This document shows, piece after piece, positions 8,581-15,572 of a DNA stretch of 32,688 nt. Where the stretch lies: the NCBI GenBank assembly GCA_947444785.1, contig CANFBG010000010.1, positions 1-32,688 of the forward strand, written 5' to 3'. The position numbers were made by a program, and so were the translations under genes. The notes beneath the pieces are model-generated. The model ran no database searches. It was given only the letters and a program-made list of their open reading frames with translations, and had not been told where the DNA came from. Position 1 is the stretch's first letter; each line of letters starts with the position of its first letter. The DNA comes from Microbacteriaceae bacterium (lineage in GTDB: Bacteria; Actinomycetota; Actinomycetes; Actinomycetales; Microbacteriaceae).

Positions 8581-9528
8581 ATGACCTCCCCATCGAAGCG
8601 GATTGTCGTAGCCGTGAACCCCGCTGCGTCTTTTGGCCGAACCAGAGACTCCGGCCCGCAGGTCGTCGCGGCGCTCGTGGCTGAAGGGCACGACGTGCTC
8701 GAGCTGGTCGAGACGAGTTTCGACGCGCTCCGGCAGGCGGTACTGCTGGCCGTCGCGCTGGAGAGAAGCCCGGCTGCCGGGCACGGCGACGTGGCCGTCG
8801 GCTCCCCGATCGACGTGCTGGTCGTGGTGGGCGGCGATGGCATGGTCAGCCTCGCCGCGAACGCCCTTGCCGGCACCGACGTGCCCGTGGGGATCATCCC
8901 GACGGGCACGGGCAACGACCTGGCCCGCGGGCTGGGCATCCCCCTGGGCGATACGGCGGCCGCCATTCGACACCTCTGCGCCCGGATCGGCGGGGAGCCT
9001 CGGCGGATCGATCTCGGGCGCATCCTGCACGGGGGAGGGCAGACCTATTTCGCCGGCGTGCTTTCGGCGGGCTTCGACGCCCTGGTGAACGAGCGGGCCA
9101 ATCGGATGCGCTGGCCTCGCGGCGCCAGTCGCTACATTCTGGCGATGTTGGCGGAGCTCGTGGTGCTGCGTCCCCGGCAGTACGAGATCGAGGTCGACGG
9201 CGTACCCGGTCGGCTGCGGGCGACACTCTTGGCCCTCGCCAACAACGTGGCCCTGGGCGGCGGAATGCTGATCGTTCCCGATGCGCGTCTCGATGACGGC
9301 GAACTCGACCTGTTCACGTTGGCGCCGATCGGGCGGATGCGCTTTCTCAAACTTTTTCCCGCGGTGTTCCGCGGCGCCCACACGGGCTTCGCCGAGGTCG
9401 AGATCGTGCGGGCGCGACGGGTGCTGATCGACTCGCCGGGCGTCATCGCCTATGCCGACGGCGAGCGGGTAGCGGCCCTGCCGGTGACCGTCGAGGTGGT
9501 TCCCCAAGCCCTTTCAGTGCTCGCCTGA
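8581..9528 (+). CDS. Diacylglycerol/lipid kinase (DAGK catalytic domain)
   Basis: A 315-residue protein with a complete DAGK catalytic domain. The nucleotide-binding glycine motif is GGDGM at 84-88 (most members have GGDGT), followed by IPTGTGNDLARGLGIP (106-121), which is typical of bacterial DgkB/YegS-like lipid kinases. It probably phosphorylates diacylglycerol or a related lipid at the inner face of the membrane; the exact lipid is not determined. A CATAAT lies 8 nt before the ATG, so the transcript may be leaderless, although CGGGGA in the gap could serve as a ribosome-binding site. tRNA-Glu follows 64 nt downstream. Confidence 0.88.
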   Translation: MTSPSKRIVVAVNPAASFGRTRDSGPQVVAALVAEGHDVLELVETSFDALRQAVLLAVALERSPAAGHGDVAVGSPIDVLVVVGGDGMVSLAANALAGTDVPVGIIPTGTGNDLARGLGIPLGDTAAAIRHLCARIGGEPRRIDLGRILHGGGQTYFAGVLSAGFDALVNERANRMRWPRGASRYILAMLAELVVLRPRQYEIEVDGVPGRLRATLLALANNVALGGGMLIVPDARLDDGELDLFTLAPIGRMRFLKLFPAVFRGAHTGFAEVEIVRARRVLIDSPGVIAYADGERVAALPVTVEVVPQALSVLA

Positions 9529-9546
9529 GGGGCCCTTCGCCCTCGA

Positions 9547-9577
9547 TTGGCGCCGGCGCCCAACTGTGTGGCATACT
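9547..9577 (+). promoter_or_regulatory. Candidate promoter of tRNA-Glu
   Basis: TTGGCG (9547-9552) and CATACT (9572-9577), the latter preceded by an extended -10 TGG, are 19 nt apart. They would start transcription about 9584, just ahead of the tRNA at 9593. The long spacer makes the -35 uncertain; the extended -10 is the better-supported part. Confidence 0.4.
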
Positions 9578-9592
9578 AACTGAGTTCTACAA

Positions 9593-9665
9593 GGCCCCAT
9601 CGTTTAGCGGCCTAGGACACCGCCCTCTCACGGCGGCAGCACGGGTTCAAATCCCGTTGGGGTCA
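9593..9665 (+). tRNA. tRNA-Glu (anticodon CTC)
   Basis: A 73-nt cloverleaf without encoded CCA. The acceptor arm GGCCCCA (9593-9599) pairs with TGGGGTC (9658-9664, one G-U pair), with discriminator A9665. The anticodon stem CCGCC/GGCGG (9620-9624, 9632-9636) encloses loop CTCTCAC with anticodon CTC at 9627-9629, which reads GAG (Glu). The T arm contains GGGTTCAAATCCC. It is transcribed alone and followed at once by a strong terminator. Its last 9 nt and the terminator recur 272 bp downstream. Confidence 0.97.
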
Positions 9666-9714
9666 CAACAGTCCGGCATCTTGCTTCCGAGCAAGGTGCC
9701 GGGCTTTTTTTGTT
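9657..9714 (+). repeat. Direct repeat copy 1: tRNA-Glu 3' tail plus terminator
   Basis: This 58-bp segment runs from the tRNA acceptor arm through the terminator to TGTT. It matches 9929-9986 at 56 of 58 positions (differences at 9694 and 9709). Weaker similarity continues for about 25 bp beyond. The upstream boundary lies inside the tRNA 3' acceptor strand, so the second copy has no tRNA body. Confidence 0.92.
9673..9711 (+). terminator. Intrinsic terminator of tRNA-Glu
   Basis: A 13-bp stem (9673-9685 with 9690-9702, one G-U pair) closes a TCCG tetraloop and is followed by GC and seven T residues (9705-9711). This is a textbook Rho-independent terminator, the only strong one seen in the window. 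Confidence 0.95.
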
Positions 9715-9735
9715 CCCGGCCTCGTACTTTCTCCT

Positions 9736-9804
9736 CGTTTAGGGAGGAGATTCCGGCCTTCACGTCGTATGCATCCACGAGGGCTGAAATCTCCTCCCTA
9801 AACG
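9736..9804. repeat. Palindromic element with 17-bp perfect arms
   Basis: CGTTTAGGGAGGAGATT (9736-9752) is repeated in perfect inverted orientation at 9788-9804, around a 35-nt centre. The pairing can extend a few more bases inward with mismatches. A shorter nested inverted repeat (TCTCCTC/GAGGAGA, 9730-9750) overlaps the left arm. A partial arm, CTCCCTAAACG, recurs at 10006-10016 after the second tRNA-tail copy. It looks like a REP/MITE-like non-coding element; no ORF inside looks real. Confidence 0.8.
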
Positions 9805-9928
9805 TGAATGCCCTCGATCCGCCTCCGCTCCCGGGACAGCTGTGGCACTGTACGAACTTTCCGTCGATCAGGTGGGCCAGCTCGAGCACGAAGATCACCA
9901 CGTAGCCGACACCGCGCAGCCATTCTCA
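9805..9928. other. Non-coding spacer between palindrome and second tRNA-tail copy
   Basis: No RNA, promoter or believable protein-coding gene was recognised here. On the minus strand one frame reads a short hydrophobic-looking stretch (VIFVLELAHLIDGKF) with no start context and no continuation, which could be a gene remnant or chance. Confidence 0.5.
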
Positions 9929-9986
9929 TTGGGGTCACAACAGTCCGGCATCTTGCTTCCGAGCACGGTGCCGGGCTTTTCTTGTT
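9929..9986 (+). repeat. Direct repeat copy 2: orphan tRNA tail plus decayed terminator
   Basis: This is the second copy of the tRNA-Glu tail and terminator, 272 bp after copy 1. One change (C9966) breaks a pair in the terminator stem and the other (C9981) interrupts the T-run, which now reads TTTTCTT. Both changes weaken termination, as expected for a copy under little selection. The sequence before it (to 9928) does not fold as a tRNA. Confidence 0.9.
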
Positions 9987-10005
9987 GGCGGCCGCCGACT
10001 TTTTT

Positions 10006-10016
10006 CTCCCTAAACG
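10006..10016. repeat. Partial arm of the palindromic element
   Basis: CTCCCTAAACG repeats the outer 11 bases of the right arm at 9788-9804. It sits directly after the second tRNA-tail copy, in the same relative place as the full element after copy 1. Confidence 0.6.
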
Positions 10017-10048
10017 GGGGTGCATTATTCTGCTGTAAGCTTTTTACT

Positions 10049-10159
10049 CGAAGGGGAGTATCCCGCCTTCACCGCAGTCGTCAGTACGATCCCCGTTGTC
10101 GCGGATCCGTTGCGGTGGGTGTTCAGCGCCAAGGCGCCGAATGCCGGGAGAGACTTTCG
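10049..10159 (+). promoter_or_regulatory. yybP-ykoY family (manganese) riboswitch upstream of terC
   Basis: The conserved landmarks of the yybP-ykoY aptamer are present in order: CGAAGGGGAGTA at the 5' end (10049-10060), a central GTCGTCAGTACGAT, and a 3' GGGAGAGACTTTCG (10146-10159). The ends pair as P1 (CGAAGG with CTTTCG, one G-U). The family senses Mn2+ and typically controls TerC/Alx or P-type ATPase exporters, and the gene 38 nt downstream is terC. The expression platform is unclear; no T-run follows, so control of the GGAAGG ribosome-binding site is the simpler idea. A possible -10 is TATTCT at 10026-10031. Confidence 0.82.
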
Positions 10160-10197
10160 GTCACCAGCCGCACCCGCGGCGCATCCGGAAGGTATCA

Positions 10198-11196
10198 ATG
10201 GAACTCGCCCTGCCCCTGTGGTTCGAAGTCGGCTCTCTCGTCGTTCTGACGCTCATCCTCGTCGCCGACCTGTTGCTGGTGCTCAAGCGTCCGCACGTCC
10301 CGTCGATGCGGGAGGCCACCCTGTGGGTCGTCTTCTACGTGACGCTCGCGCTGATCTTCGCGTTCCTGATGCTCATCTTCAGCAACGGCGAGTTCGCGGG
10401 GCAGTTCCTCGCCGGCTGGCTGACCGAGTACAGCCTGTCGATCGACAACCTGTTCGTCTTCGTCATCATCATGACGCGCTTCAAGGTGCCCAAGAAGTAC
10501 CAGCAGGAGGTGCTGATGGTCGGAATCATCATCGCCCTCATTCTCCGTGGAATCTTCATCCTGCTCGGCGCCCAGCTGATCGAGAACTTCAGCTGGATCT
10601 TCTACATCTTCGGCGCCTTCCTGCTCTACACGGCCTACCAGCAGGCCGTCTCCAAGCACGAGGACGAGGACACGGGCGACAGCTTCCTGATCAAGCTGAT
10701 CCGCCGCAGGGTCGCCGTCTCCGACGACTACGACGGCGCGAAGGTTCGCACTGTCATCGACGGCAAGAAGATCTTCACCCCGATGCTGATCGTCTTCATC
10801 GCCATCGGCTCGACAGACCTGCTGTTCGCGCTCGACTCGATTCCCGCGATCTTCGGAATCACGACGAGCCCGTTCATCGTCTTCACCGCCAACATCTTCG
10901 CCCTGATGGGTCTTCGCCAGCTCTACTTCCTGCTGGGCGGCCTGCTCGAGAAGCTTGTCTACCTGCACTACGGCATCGCGTTCATCCTCGCGTTCATCGG
11001 CGTCAAGCTCGTCTCGCACGCCCTGCACACCAACCAGGTGCCGTTCATCAACGGGGGCGAGGGCTTCGCCTGGGCCCCGGAGATCGACACGTGGACGTCG
11101 CTCTCAGTCATCATCGGCTCGATGGCCGTCGCCACCGTCGCCAGCCTGATCAAGATGCGCTCGGATGCGAAGCGGGCTCTCACGGACTCCAAGTAA
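10198..11196 (+). CDS. TerC/Alx-family integral membrane protein (probable Mn2+ exporter)
   Basis: A 332-residue TerC-family membrane protein with about eight or nine hydrophobic segments. Family motifs are EYSLSIDNLFVFVII with the conserved Asp, and ALDSIPAIFGITTSPFIV with its acidic DS pair; these acidic residues in membrane helices are thought to carry metal. The start is the ATG at 10198 with GGAAGG 6 nt upstream; longer in-frame starts run through the riboswitch and are rejected. TerC proteins were named for tellurite resistance, but Alx-type members export Mn2+, and the upstream manganese riboswitch points the same way. It ends 37 nt before the leuCD leader. Confidence 0.9.
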   Translation: MELALPLWFEVGSLVVLTLILVADLLLVLKRPHVPSMREATLWVVFYVTLALIFAFLMLIFSNGEFAGQFLAGWLTEYSLSIDNLFVFVIIMTRFKVPKKYQQEVLMVGIIIALILRGIFILLGAQLIENFSWIFYIFGAFLLYTAYQQAVSKHEDEDTGDSFLIKLIRRRVAVSDDYDGAKVRTVIDGKKIFTPMLIVFIAIGSTDLLFALDSIPAIFGITTSPFIVFTANIFALMGLRQLYFLLGGLLEKLVYLHYGIAFILAFIGVKLVSHALHTNQVPFINGGEGFAWAPEIDTWTSLSVIIGSMAVATVASLIKMRSDAKRALTDSK

Positions 11197-11221
11197 GCAG
11201 GCGGCGGTATTCGCCCGGTGG

Positions 11222-11227
11222 TATTCT
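11222..11227 (+). promoter_or_regulatory. -10 box for the leuCD leader transcript
   Basis: TATTCT lies 6 nt before the leader-peptide ATG, so the leader would begin at or beside its start codon. A second GGTATTC occurs 14 bp upstream (11206-11212) and may be a decoy or alternative -10. No TTGACA-like -35 was seen. Confidence 0.5.
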
Positions 11228-11233
11228 GGGGGA

Positions 11234-11284
11234 ATGCTGTTTGGTCAACTCCTTCTTGGTTGCCGCGACGAGTCCTCGTTCTAA
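11234..11284 (+). CDS. leuL: leuCD leader peptide, leucine-rich (16 aa)
   Basis: A short ORF, MLFGQLLLGCRDESSF, sits 62 nt before leuC. Four of 16 residues are leucine, with three consecutive Leu codons (CTC CTT CTT, 11249-11257); CTT is uncommon in this GC-rich genome, so the run should be slow when charged leucyl-tRNA is scarce. Codons 10-13 form the left arm of a perfect 10-bp stem (11263-11272 with 11293-11302). This is the layout of ribosome-mediated attenuation leaders of amino-acid operons, and the downstream genes make leucine. The ATG follows a -10 box directly, so translation is probably leaderless. It was found by inspection and has no homology support here. Confidence 0.72.
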   Translation: MLFGQLLLGCRDESSF

Positions 11285-11302
11285 GGCCTTACCTCGTCGC
11301 GG
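11263..11302 (+). promoter_or_regulatory. Attenuator-like stem in leuCD leader
   Basis: CCGCGACGAG (11263-11272) pairs perfectly with CTCGTCGCGG (11293-11302) around a 20-nt loop containing the leader stop codon. Competing weaker pairings exist: ACGA with TCGT inside 11268-11279, and GGAG (11301-11304) with CTCC (11316-11319). No U-run follows either hairpin, so a classical intrinsic terminator is not evident. Control could act through Rho, through the leuC start region, or by a mechanism not visible here. Confidence 0.65.
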
Positions 11303-11346
11303 AGTGTTCCATGGGCTCCCTCGCAAGCTAAGCAAAGGCACTAACC

Positions 11347-12822
11347 ATGAGCAGTTCTGACAACGGCGCCCACCGGCGCGGCCGCACCCTCGCCGAGAAG
11401 GTCTGGGATGACCACCTCGTCGTCAAGGGTGAGGACGGCAACCCCGACCTCATCTACATCGACCTGCACCTCGTGCACGAGGTCACCAGCCCGCAGGCCT
11501 TCGACGGGCTGCGCCAGGCCGGGCGCCCCGTGCGCCGCCTCGACCTGACGATCGCGACCGAGGACCACAACACCCCGACGGTCAACATCGACAAGCCGAT
11601 AGCCGACCTCGTCAGCCGTACCCAGATCGAGGCGCTGCGCACGAACGCCGCCGAGTTCGGCATGCGCCTGCACTCCCTCGGCGACATCGAGCAGGGCATC
11701 GTGCACGTCGTCGGTCCGCAGCTCGGCCTGACCATGCCGGGCATCACCGTCGTCTGTGGCGACAGCCACACGAGCACGCACGGCGCGTTCGGCGCCATGG
11801 CGCTGGGCATCGGCACCAGCGAGGTCGAGCATGTCCTCGCCACCCAGACCCTGCCGCTGAAGCCGTTCAAGACCATGGCCATCAATGTCGAGGGGGCCCT
11901 GCGTCCCGGCGTGACGGCCAAGGACATCATCCTCGCCGTGATCGCCAAGATCACGACCGGCGGCGGCCAGGGCTACGTCTTGGAATACCGTGGCTCGGCC
12001 ATCCGCTCGCTCTCGATGGAGGGCCGCATGACGATCTGCAACATGTCGATCGAGGCCGGTGCCCGCGCGGGCATGGTCGCGCCTGATCAGATCACCTTCG
12101 ACTACCTCGAGGGCCGCCCCCACGCTCCGCAGGGCCAGGACTGGGTCGACGCCGTCGAGTACTGGAAGACGCTGCCGACCGACGACGACGCCGTGTTCGA
12201 CGCGGAGGTCTTCCTCGACGCCAGCGAGCTCGAGCCCTTCGTCACCTGGGGCACGAACCCGGGCCAGGGCGTCTCCCTGTCGGAAACCGTGCCGAACCCG
12301 GCCGACATCACCGACCCGAACGAGCGGGCCTCCGCCGAGCGGGCGCTGGCCTACATGGACCTCGAGGCGGGAACGCGGATGAAGGACATCCAGGTCGACA
12401 CCGTCTTCATCGGCTCGTGCACGAACTCCCGAATCGAAGACCTGCGCGCTGCCGCAGACATCATGCGGGGTCACAAGAAGGCCGACAACCTCCGCGTCCT
12501 GGTCGTGCCCGGCTCGGCCCGCGTGCGACTGGAGGCCGAGGCCGAGGGCCTCGACCAGGTGTTCAAGGACTTCGGAGCCGACTGGCGCTTCGCCGGCTGC
12601 TCGATGTGCCTCGGCATGAACCCCGACCAGATCGCGCCCGGCGAACGCTGCGCATCGACGTCGAACCGCAACTTCGAGGGGCGGCAGGGCAAGGGTGGTC
12701 GCACGCACCTCGTGTCGCCGTTGGTCGCCGCCGCGACCGCCATCCGGGGAACGCTGTCGAGCCCCTGGGATCTTGAGAATCTTGTTGCCGATGAGGCAAT
12801 CGCGAACGGAGCAGTGAACTGA
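11347..12822 (+). CDS. leuC: 3-isopropylmalate dehydratase large subunit LeuC
   Basis: A 491-residue aconitase-superfamily protein. With LeuD it isomerises 2-isopropylmalate to 3-isopropylmalate in leucine synthesis. The [4Fe-4S] ligands are Cys358 (FIGSCTNS), Cys418 and Cys421 (AGCSMCLG). Other family blocks are EDHNTPT (72-78) and [12 protein letters not shown] (138-149). The ATG has AAAGG upstream. It is preceded by a leucine-rich leader and its stop shares one base with the leuD start (TGATG), so the two subunits are translationally coupled. Length is normal. Confidence 0.97.
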   Translation: MSSSDNGAHRRGRTLAEKVWDDHLVVKGEDGNPDLIYIDLHLVHEVTSPQAFDGLRQAGRPVRRLDLTIATEDHNTPTVNIDKPIADLVSRTQIEALRTNAAEFGMRLHSLGDIEQGIVHVVGPQLGLTMPGITVVCGDSHTSTHGAFGAMALGIGTSEVEHVLATQTLPLKPFKTMAINVEGALRPGVTAKDIILAVIAKITTGGGQGYVLEYRGSAIRSLSMEGRMTICNMSIEAGARAGMVAPDQITFDYLEGRPHAPQGQDWVDAVEYWKTLPTDDDAVFDAEVFLDASELEPFVTWGTNPGQGVSLSETVPNPADITDPNERASAERALAYMDLEAGTRMKDIQVDTVFIGSCTNSRIEDLRAAADIMRGHKKADNLRVLVVPGSARVRLEAEAEGLDQVFKDFGADWRFAGCSMCLGMNPDQIAPGERCASTSNRNFEGRQGKGGRTHLVSPLVAAATAIRGTLSSPWDLENLVADEAIANGAVN

Positions 12823-13418
12823 TGGAGAAGGTTTCCCGCGTCACCGGCATCGCCGTGCCGATCAAGCAGTCCAACGTCGACACCGACTCGATCATCCCCG
12901 CGGAGTTCCTGAAGCGCGTCACCAAGACCGGCTTCGAGGACGCGCTGTTCTACGCGTGGCGCCAGAACCCTGACTTCGTGCTGAACCAGCCTCGGTATGC
13001 CGGCGCCAAGGTTCTCGTCGCGGGCCCCGACTTCGGCACGGGTTCCTCCCGCGAGCACGCCGTCTGGGCGCTACGCGACTACGGCTTCCGCGCCGTGCTG
13101 TCGTCGCGCTTCGGCGACATCTTCCGTGGCAACTCCGGCAAGCAGGGACTGCTGGCCGCCCAGGTCGCCGAGGAGGATATCCAGCGGATCTGGTCGTTGA
13201 TCGAGGCGACCCCCGGGCTCGAGGTGACGGTCGACCTCGAGGCGCGCACGGTCACTGTAGGTGATTTCAGTACTGCGTTCGAGATCGATGACTACACTCG
13301 TTGGAGGCTGCTCGAGGGGCTCGATGACATCGGGCTCACCCTGCGGGACGAAGCAAAGATCACGGAGTTCGAGGCCACCCGCGCAGGCTGGCGGCCCCGG
13401 ACCCTCCCAGTCAAATAG
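12822..13418 (+). CDS. leuD: 3-isopropylmalate dehydratase small subunit LeuD
   Basis: A 198-residue small (swivel-domain) subunit of isopropylmalate isomerase. Family features are [20 protein letters not shown] near the N-terminus and [17 protein letters not shown] in the middle, which carries substrate-binding Ser-Arg. It is coupled to leuC through a TGATG overlap. A 48-nt gap separates it from murA. It should be made in a fixed ratio with LeuC. Confidence 0.97.
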   Translation: MEKVSRVTGIAVPIKQSNVDTDSIIPAEFLKRVTKTGFEDALFYAWRQNPDFVLNQPRYAGAKVLVAGPDFGTGSSREHAVWALRDYGFRAVLSSRFGDIFRGNSGKQGLLAAQVAEEDIQRIWSLIEATPGLEVTVDLEARTVTVGDFSTAFEIDDYTRWRLLEGLDDIGLTLRDEAKITEFEATRAGWRPRTLPVK

Positions 13419-13425
13419 TCGAAAA

Positions 13426-13436
13426 GTTGTCACAAC
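13426..13436. promoter_or_regulatory. Perfect 11-bp palindrome upstream of murA
   Basis: GTTGTCACAAC is an exact inverted repeat around a central C. It lies 30 nt before the murA TTG start and includes a TTGTCA that could act as a -35 box, although the best-spaced -10 for it (TACAGG, 13450-13455) is poor. It is either an operator candidate or a chance repeat. Confidence 0.3.
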
Positions 13437-13466
13437 ACCTCTTCGGCAGTACAGGCGGTAATTAGA

Positions 13467-14837
13467 TTGAATTCACTCGTGCACGACGCCCAGAAGGCCG
13501 CGGACCACGTAGGACTCCCCTCCGACACCATCGTTATCAACGGTGGTCGGCCTCTCCGGGGAACCATTGACGTTCGAGGTGCCAAGAACCTTGTCACCAA
13601 GGCGATGGTCGCGTCCCTGCTCGGCGACACCAAGAGCATCCTGCGCGACGTGCCCGACATCAGCGATGTCTATGTCGTGTCCCGCATGCTCGAGGCCCAC
13701 GGCGTGAAGATCACGGGCAGCCCCGAGACGGGCATCCTGAGCCTTGACCCGGCGAACGTCGCCTCGGCACTGAGTGCGGAGATCGACGCCCTGAGCGGTT
13801 CCAGTCGTATTCCGATCCTGTTCTGCGGCCCCCTGCTGCACCGCCTCGGCCATGCCTTCATCCCCGACCTCGGCGGGTGCCGCATCGGCGATCGCCCGAT
13901 CGGCTTCCACCTCGAGGCCCTGAGCAAGTTCGGCGCGATCGTCGACAAGCAGCCCGGCGGCATCGACATCTCGGCCCCGAATGGCCTGCACGGCGCCAAC
14001 ATCGAGTTCGCCTACCCGTCGGTCGGTGCGACCGAGCAGGTCCTGCTCACCGCGGTGCGCGCCAAGGGCACCACCGAGCTGAAGAACGCGGCCATCGAGC
14101 CGGAGATCATGGACCTGATCGCCGTGCTGCAGAAGATGGGCGCGATCATCTCCGTCGAGCCGAACCGCGTCATCCTGATCGAGGGCGTTGACAGCCTCAT
14201 GGGCTTCGACCACCGCGCGCTCTTCGACCGCAACGAGGCTGCGAGCTGGGCCTCGGCCGCGCTCGCCACGGGCGGCGACATCACCTGCAAGGGCGCGAAG
14301 CAGCAGGAGATGATGACCTTCCTGAACGTGTTCCGCAAGATCGGCGGCGCCTTCGATATCGAGGAAGACGGCATCCGCTTCTACCACCCGGGCGGTAATC
14401 TCAAGCCCGTGACCATCGAGACGGATGTGCACCCCGGCTTCATGACGGACTGGCAGCAGCCGCTCATCGTGGCCCTCACGCAGGCCCACGGCGTCTCCAT
14501 CGTTCACGAGACCGTCTACGAGAACCGCTTCGGATTCACCGATGCCCTCGTCGCCATGGGCGCCGATATCGTCGTGCACGAGAACGGCCTCGAGGGCGGC
14601 CCCCGTCGGGTTCCCAAGCGTCCGCTCGAGCAGGCTGCGGTCATCACCGGCCCGACCAAGCTTCACGGCAGCCGCATCGAGGTTCCCGACCTTCGCGGCG
14701 GATTCAGCCACCTGATCGCGGCCTTGACGGCCGAGGGGCGTTCGACGGTCAGCAACGTCGGCCTGATCAGCCGCGGCTATGGCGACTTCGTGGCCAAGCT
14801 GGAGAAGCTCGGAGCCGACTTCTCCTTTGAGGTGTAG
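13467..14837 (+). CDS. murA: UDP-N-acetylglucosamine 1-carboxyvinyltransferase MurA
   Basis: A 456-residue EPSP-synthase-fold enzyme catalysing the first committed step of peptidoglycan synthesis, transfer of enolpyruvate from PEP to UDP-GlcNAc. The N-terminal NGGRPLRGTIDVRGAKN (25-41) carries the substrate-binding KN. The active-site loop GGCRIGDRP places the catalytic, fosfomycin-sensitive Cys at 138. The length is about 30 residues above typical because of an N-terminal extension. A TTG start at 13467 is used here. A GTG at 13479 is equally possible, since TAGATT at 13463-13468 would make a short-leader transcript reaching it. plsC follows after 3 nt. Confidence 0.93.
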   Translation: MNSLVHDAQKAADHVGLPSDTIVINGGRPLRGTIDVRGAKNLVTKAMVASLLGDTKSILRDVPDISDVYVVSRMLEAHGVKITGSPETGILSLDPANVASALSAEIDALSGSSRIPILFCGPLLHRLGHAFIPDLGGCRIGDRPIGFHLEALSKFGAIVDKQPGGIDISAPNGLHGANIEFAYPSVGATEQVLLTAVRAKGTTELKNAAIEPEIMDLIAVLQKMGAIISVEPNRVILIEGVDSLMGFDHRALFDRNEAASWASAALATGGDITCKGAKQQEMMTFLNVFRKIGGAFDIEEDGIRFYHPGGNLKPVTIETDVHPGFMTDWQQPLIVALTQAHGVSIVHETVYENRFGFTDALVAMGADIVVHENGLEGGPRRVPKRPLEQAAVITGPTKLHGSRIEVPDLRGGFSHLIAALTAEGRSTVSNVGLISRGYGDFVAKLEKLGADFSFEV

Positions 14838-14840
14838 GGC

Positions 14841-15572
14841 GTGACCGCCGAGAAGACCCCGATCTTTCGGATTCTGGCCGCCATCGTGGTGCCGTTGATG
14901 GGTGCGATCTCCAAGATGGAGATCGAGAACCCCGAGAAGATGCCCCGCGAGGGAGCATTTGTCCTGGCACCCAATCACTACAGCAACCTCGACCCCCTGG
15001 TGATGGCGCTGGCCGTCTGGAAGCTCGGCCGGGCGCCGCGCTTCCTGGCCAAGGCCTCGCTCTTCTCCGTACCCGTCGTCGGTGCGGCGCTTCGCGGCAC
15101 CGGTCAGATCCCGGTCGAGCGGGCCGGCTCCAATCGAACGAACGAGCCTCTTCGGGCGGCCAACGAGCTCGTCGCGAACGGCCACTGCATCATCATCTAT
15201 CCCGAGGGAACGCTGACTCGCGACCCCGACCTCTGGCCGATGCGCGGCAAGACCGGCGCCGTTCGGATGGCCCTGGAACAGAAGATTCCCCTCATCCCGT
15301 CGGCCCACTGGGGCACCCAGCTGGTCATGCCTCGATACGCGAAGAAGATCTCGCTCTTTCCACGAAAGACGATCCGGATCACGTTCGGCGACCCGGTCGA
15401 CCTGTCGGCGTTCGCCGGCCTGCCTCTCGATGCATCGACGCTTCGTGCGGCCACGGAGGTCGTGATGGCCGACATCACCAAGCTCGTCGAGGGCCTCCGA
15501 CGAGAGACCGCTCCGGTCGATCGGTGGAACCCCACGCAGCACAAGCAGAGCGAGACGGGTCATTTTGAATAG
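14841..15572 (+). CDS. plsC: 1-acyl-sn-glycerol-3-phosphate acyltransferase PlsC
   Basis: A 243-residue membrane-associated acyltransferase that makes phosphatidic acid from lysophosphatidic acid. The catalytic HX4D motif is NHYSNLD (His46, Asp51), and the glycerophosphate-binding block is YPEGTLTR (Glu122). A hydrophobic N-terminal segment (9-24) may attach it to the membrane. It starts at a GTG 3 nt after murA and its end overlaps the gpsA start by a few bases. Placing phospholipid synthesis next to murA and gpsA is usual in this group. Confidence 0.9.
   Translation: MTAEKTPIFRILAAIVVPLMGAISKMEIENPEKMPREGAFVLAPNHYSNLDPLVMALAVWKLGRAPRFLAKASLFSVPVVGAALRGTGQIPVERAGSNRTNEPLRAANELVANGHCIIIYPEGTLTRDPDLWPMRGKTGAVRMALEQKIPLIPSAHWGTQLVMPRYAKKISLFPRKTIRITFGDPVDLSAFAGLPLDASTLRAATEVVMADITKLVEGLRRETAPVDRWNPTQHKQSETGHFE

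Noticed and set aside
9549-9560. GGCGCCGGCGCC palindrome before tRNA-Glu
   Set aside because: A GC-only 12-mer is easily produced by base composition, and it overlaps the promoter spacer without other support.
9736-9804. CRISPR repeat-spacer unit
   Set aside because: There is one inverted pair, not a series of direct repeats with regular spacers, and no cas gene.
9929-9986. Second tRNA-Glu gene
   Set aside because: Only the last 9 nt of the tRNA are present; the preceding bases do not form D, anticodon or T arms.
9657-9986. Integrated mobile element between att sites
   Set aside because: Only 214 bp lie between the repeats, with no integrase or cargo gene; an old scar is possible but no element can be called.
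11263-11302. Intrinsic terminator in the leuCD leader
   Set aside because: The stem is good but no T-run follows, and it lies before the gene it would serve; called attenuator-like instead.
10020-11360. Long frame overlapping riboswitch and terC in another phase
   Set aside because: It is Arg/Pro/Ala-rich shadow translation; terC in the other frame has clear TerC motifs.
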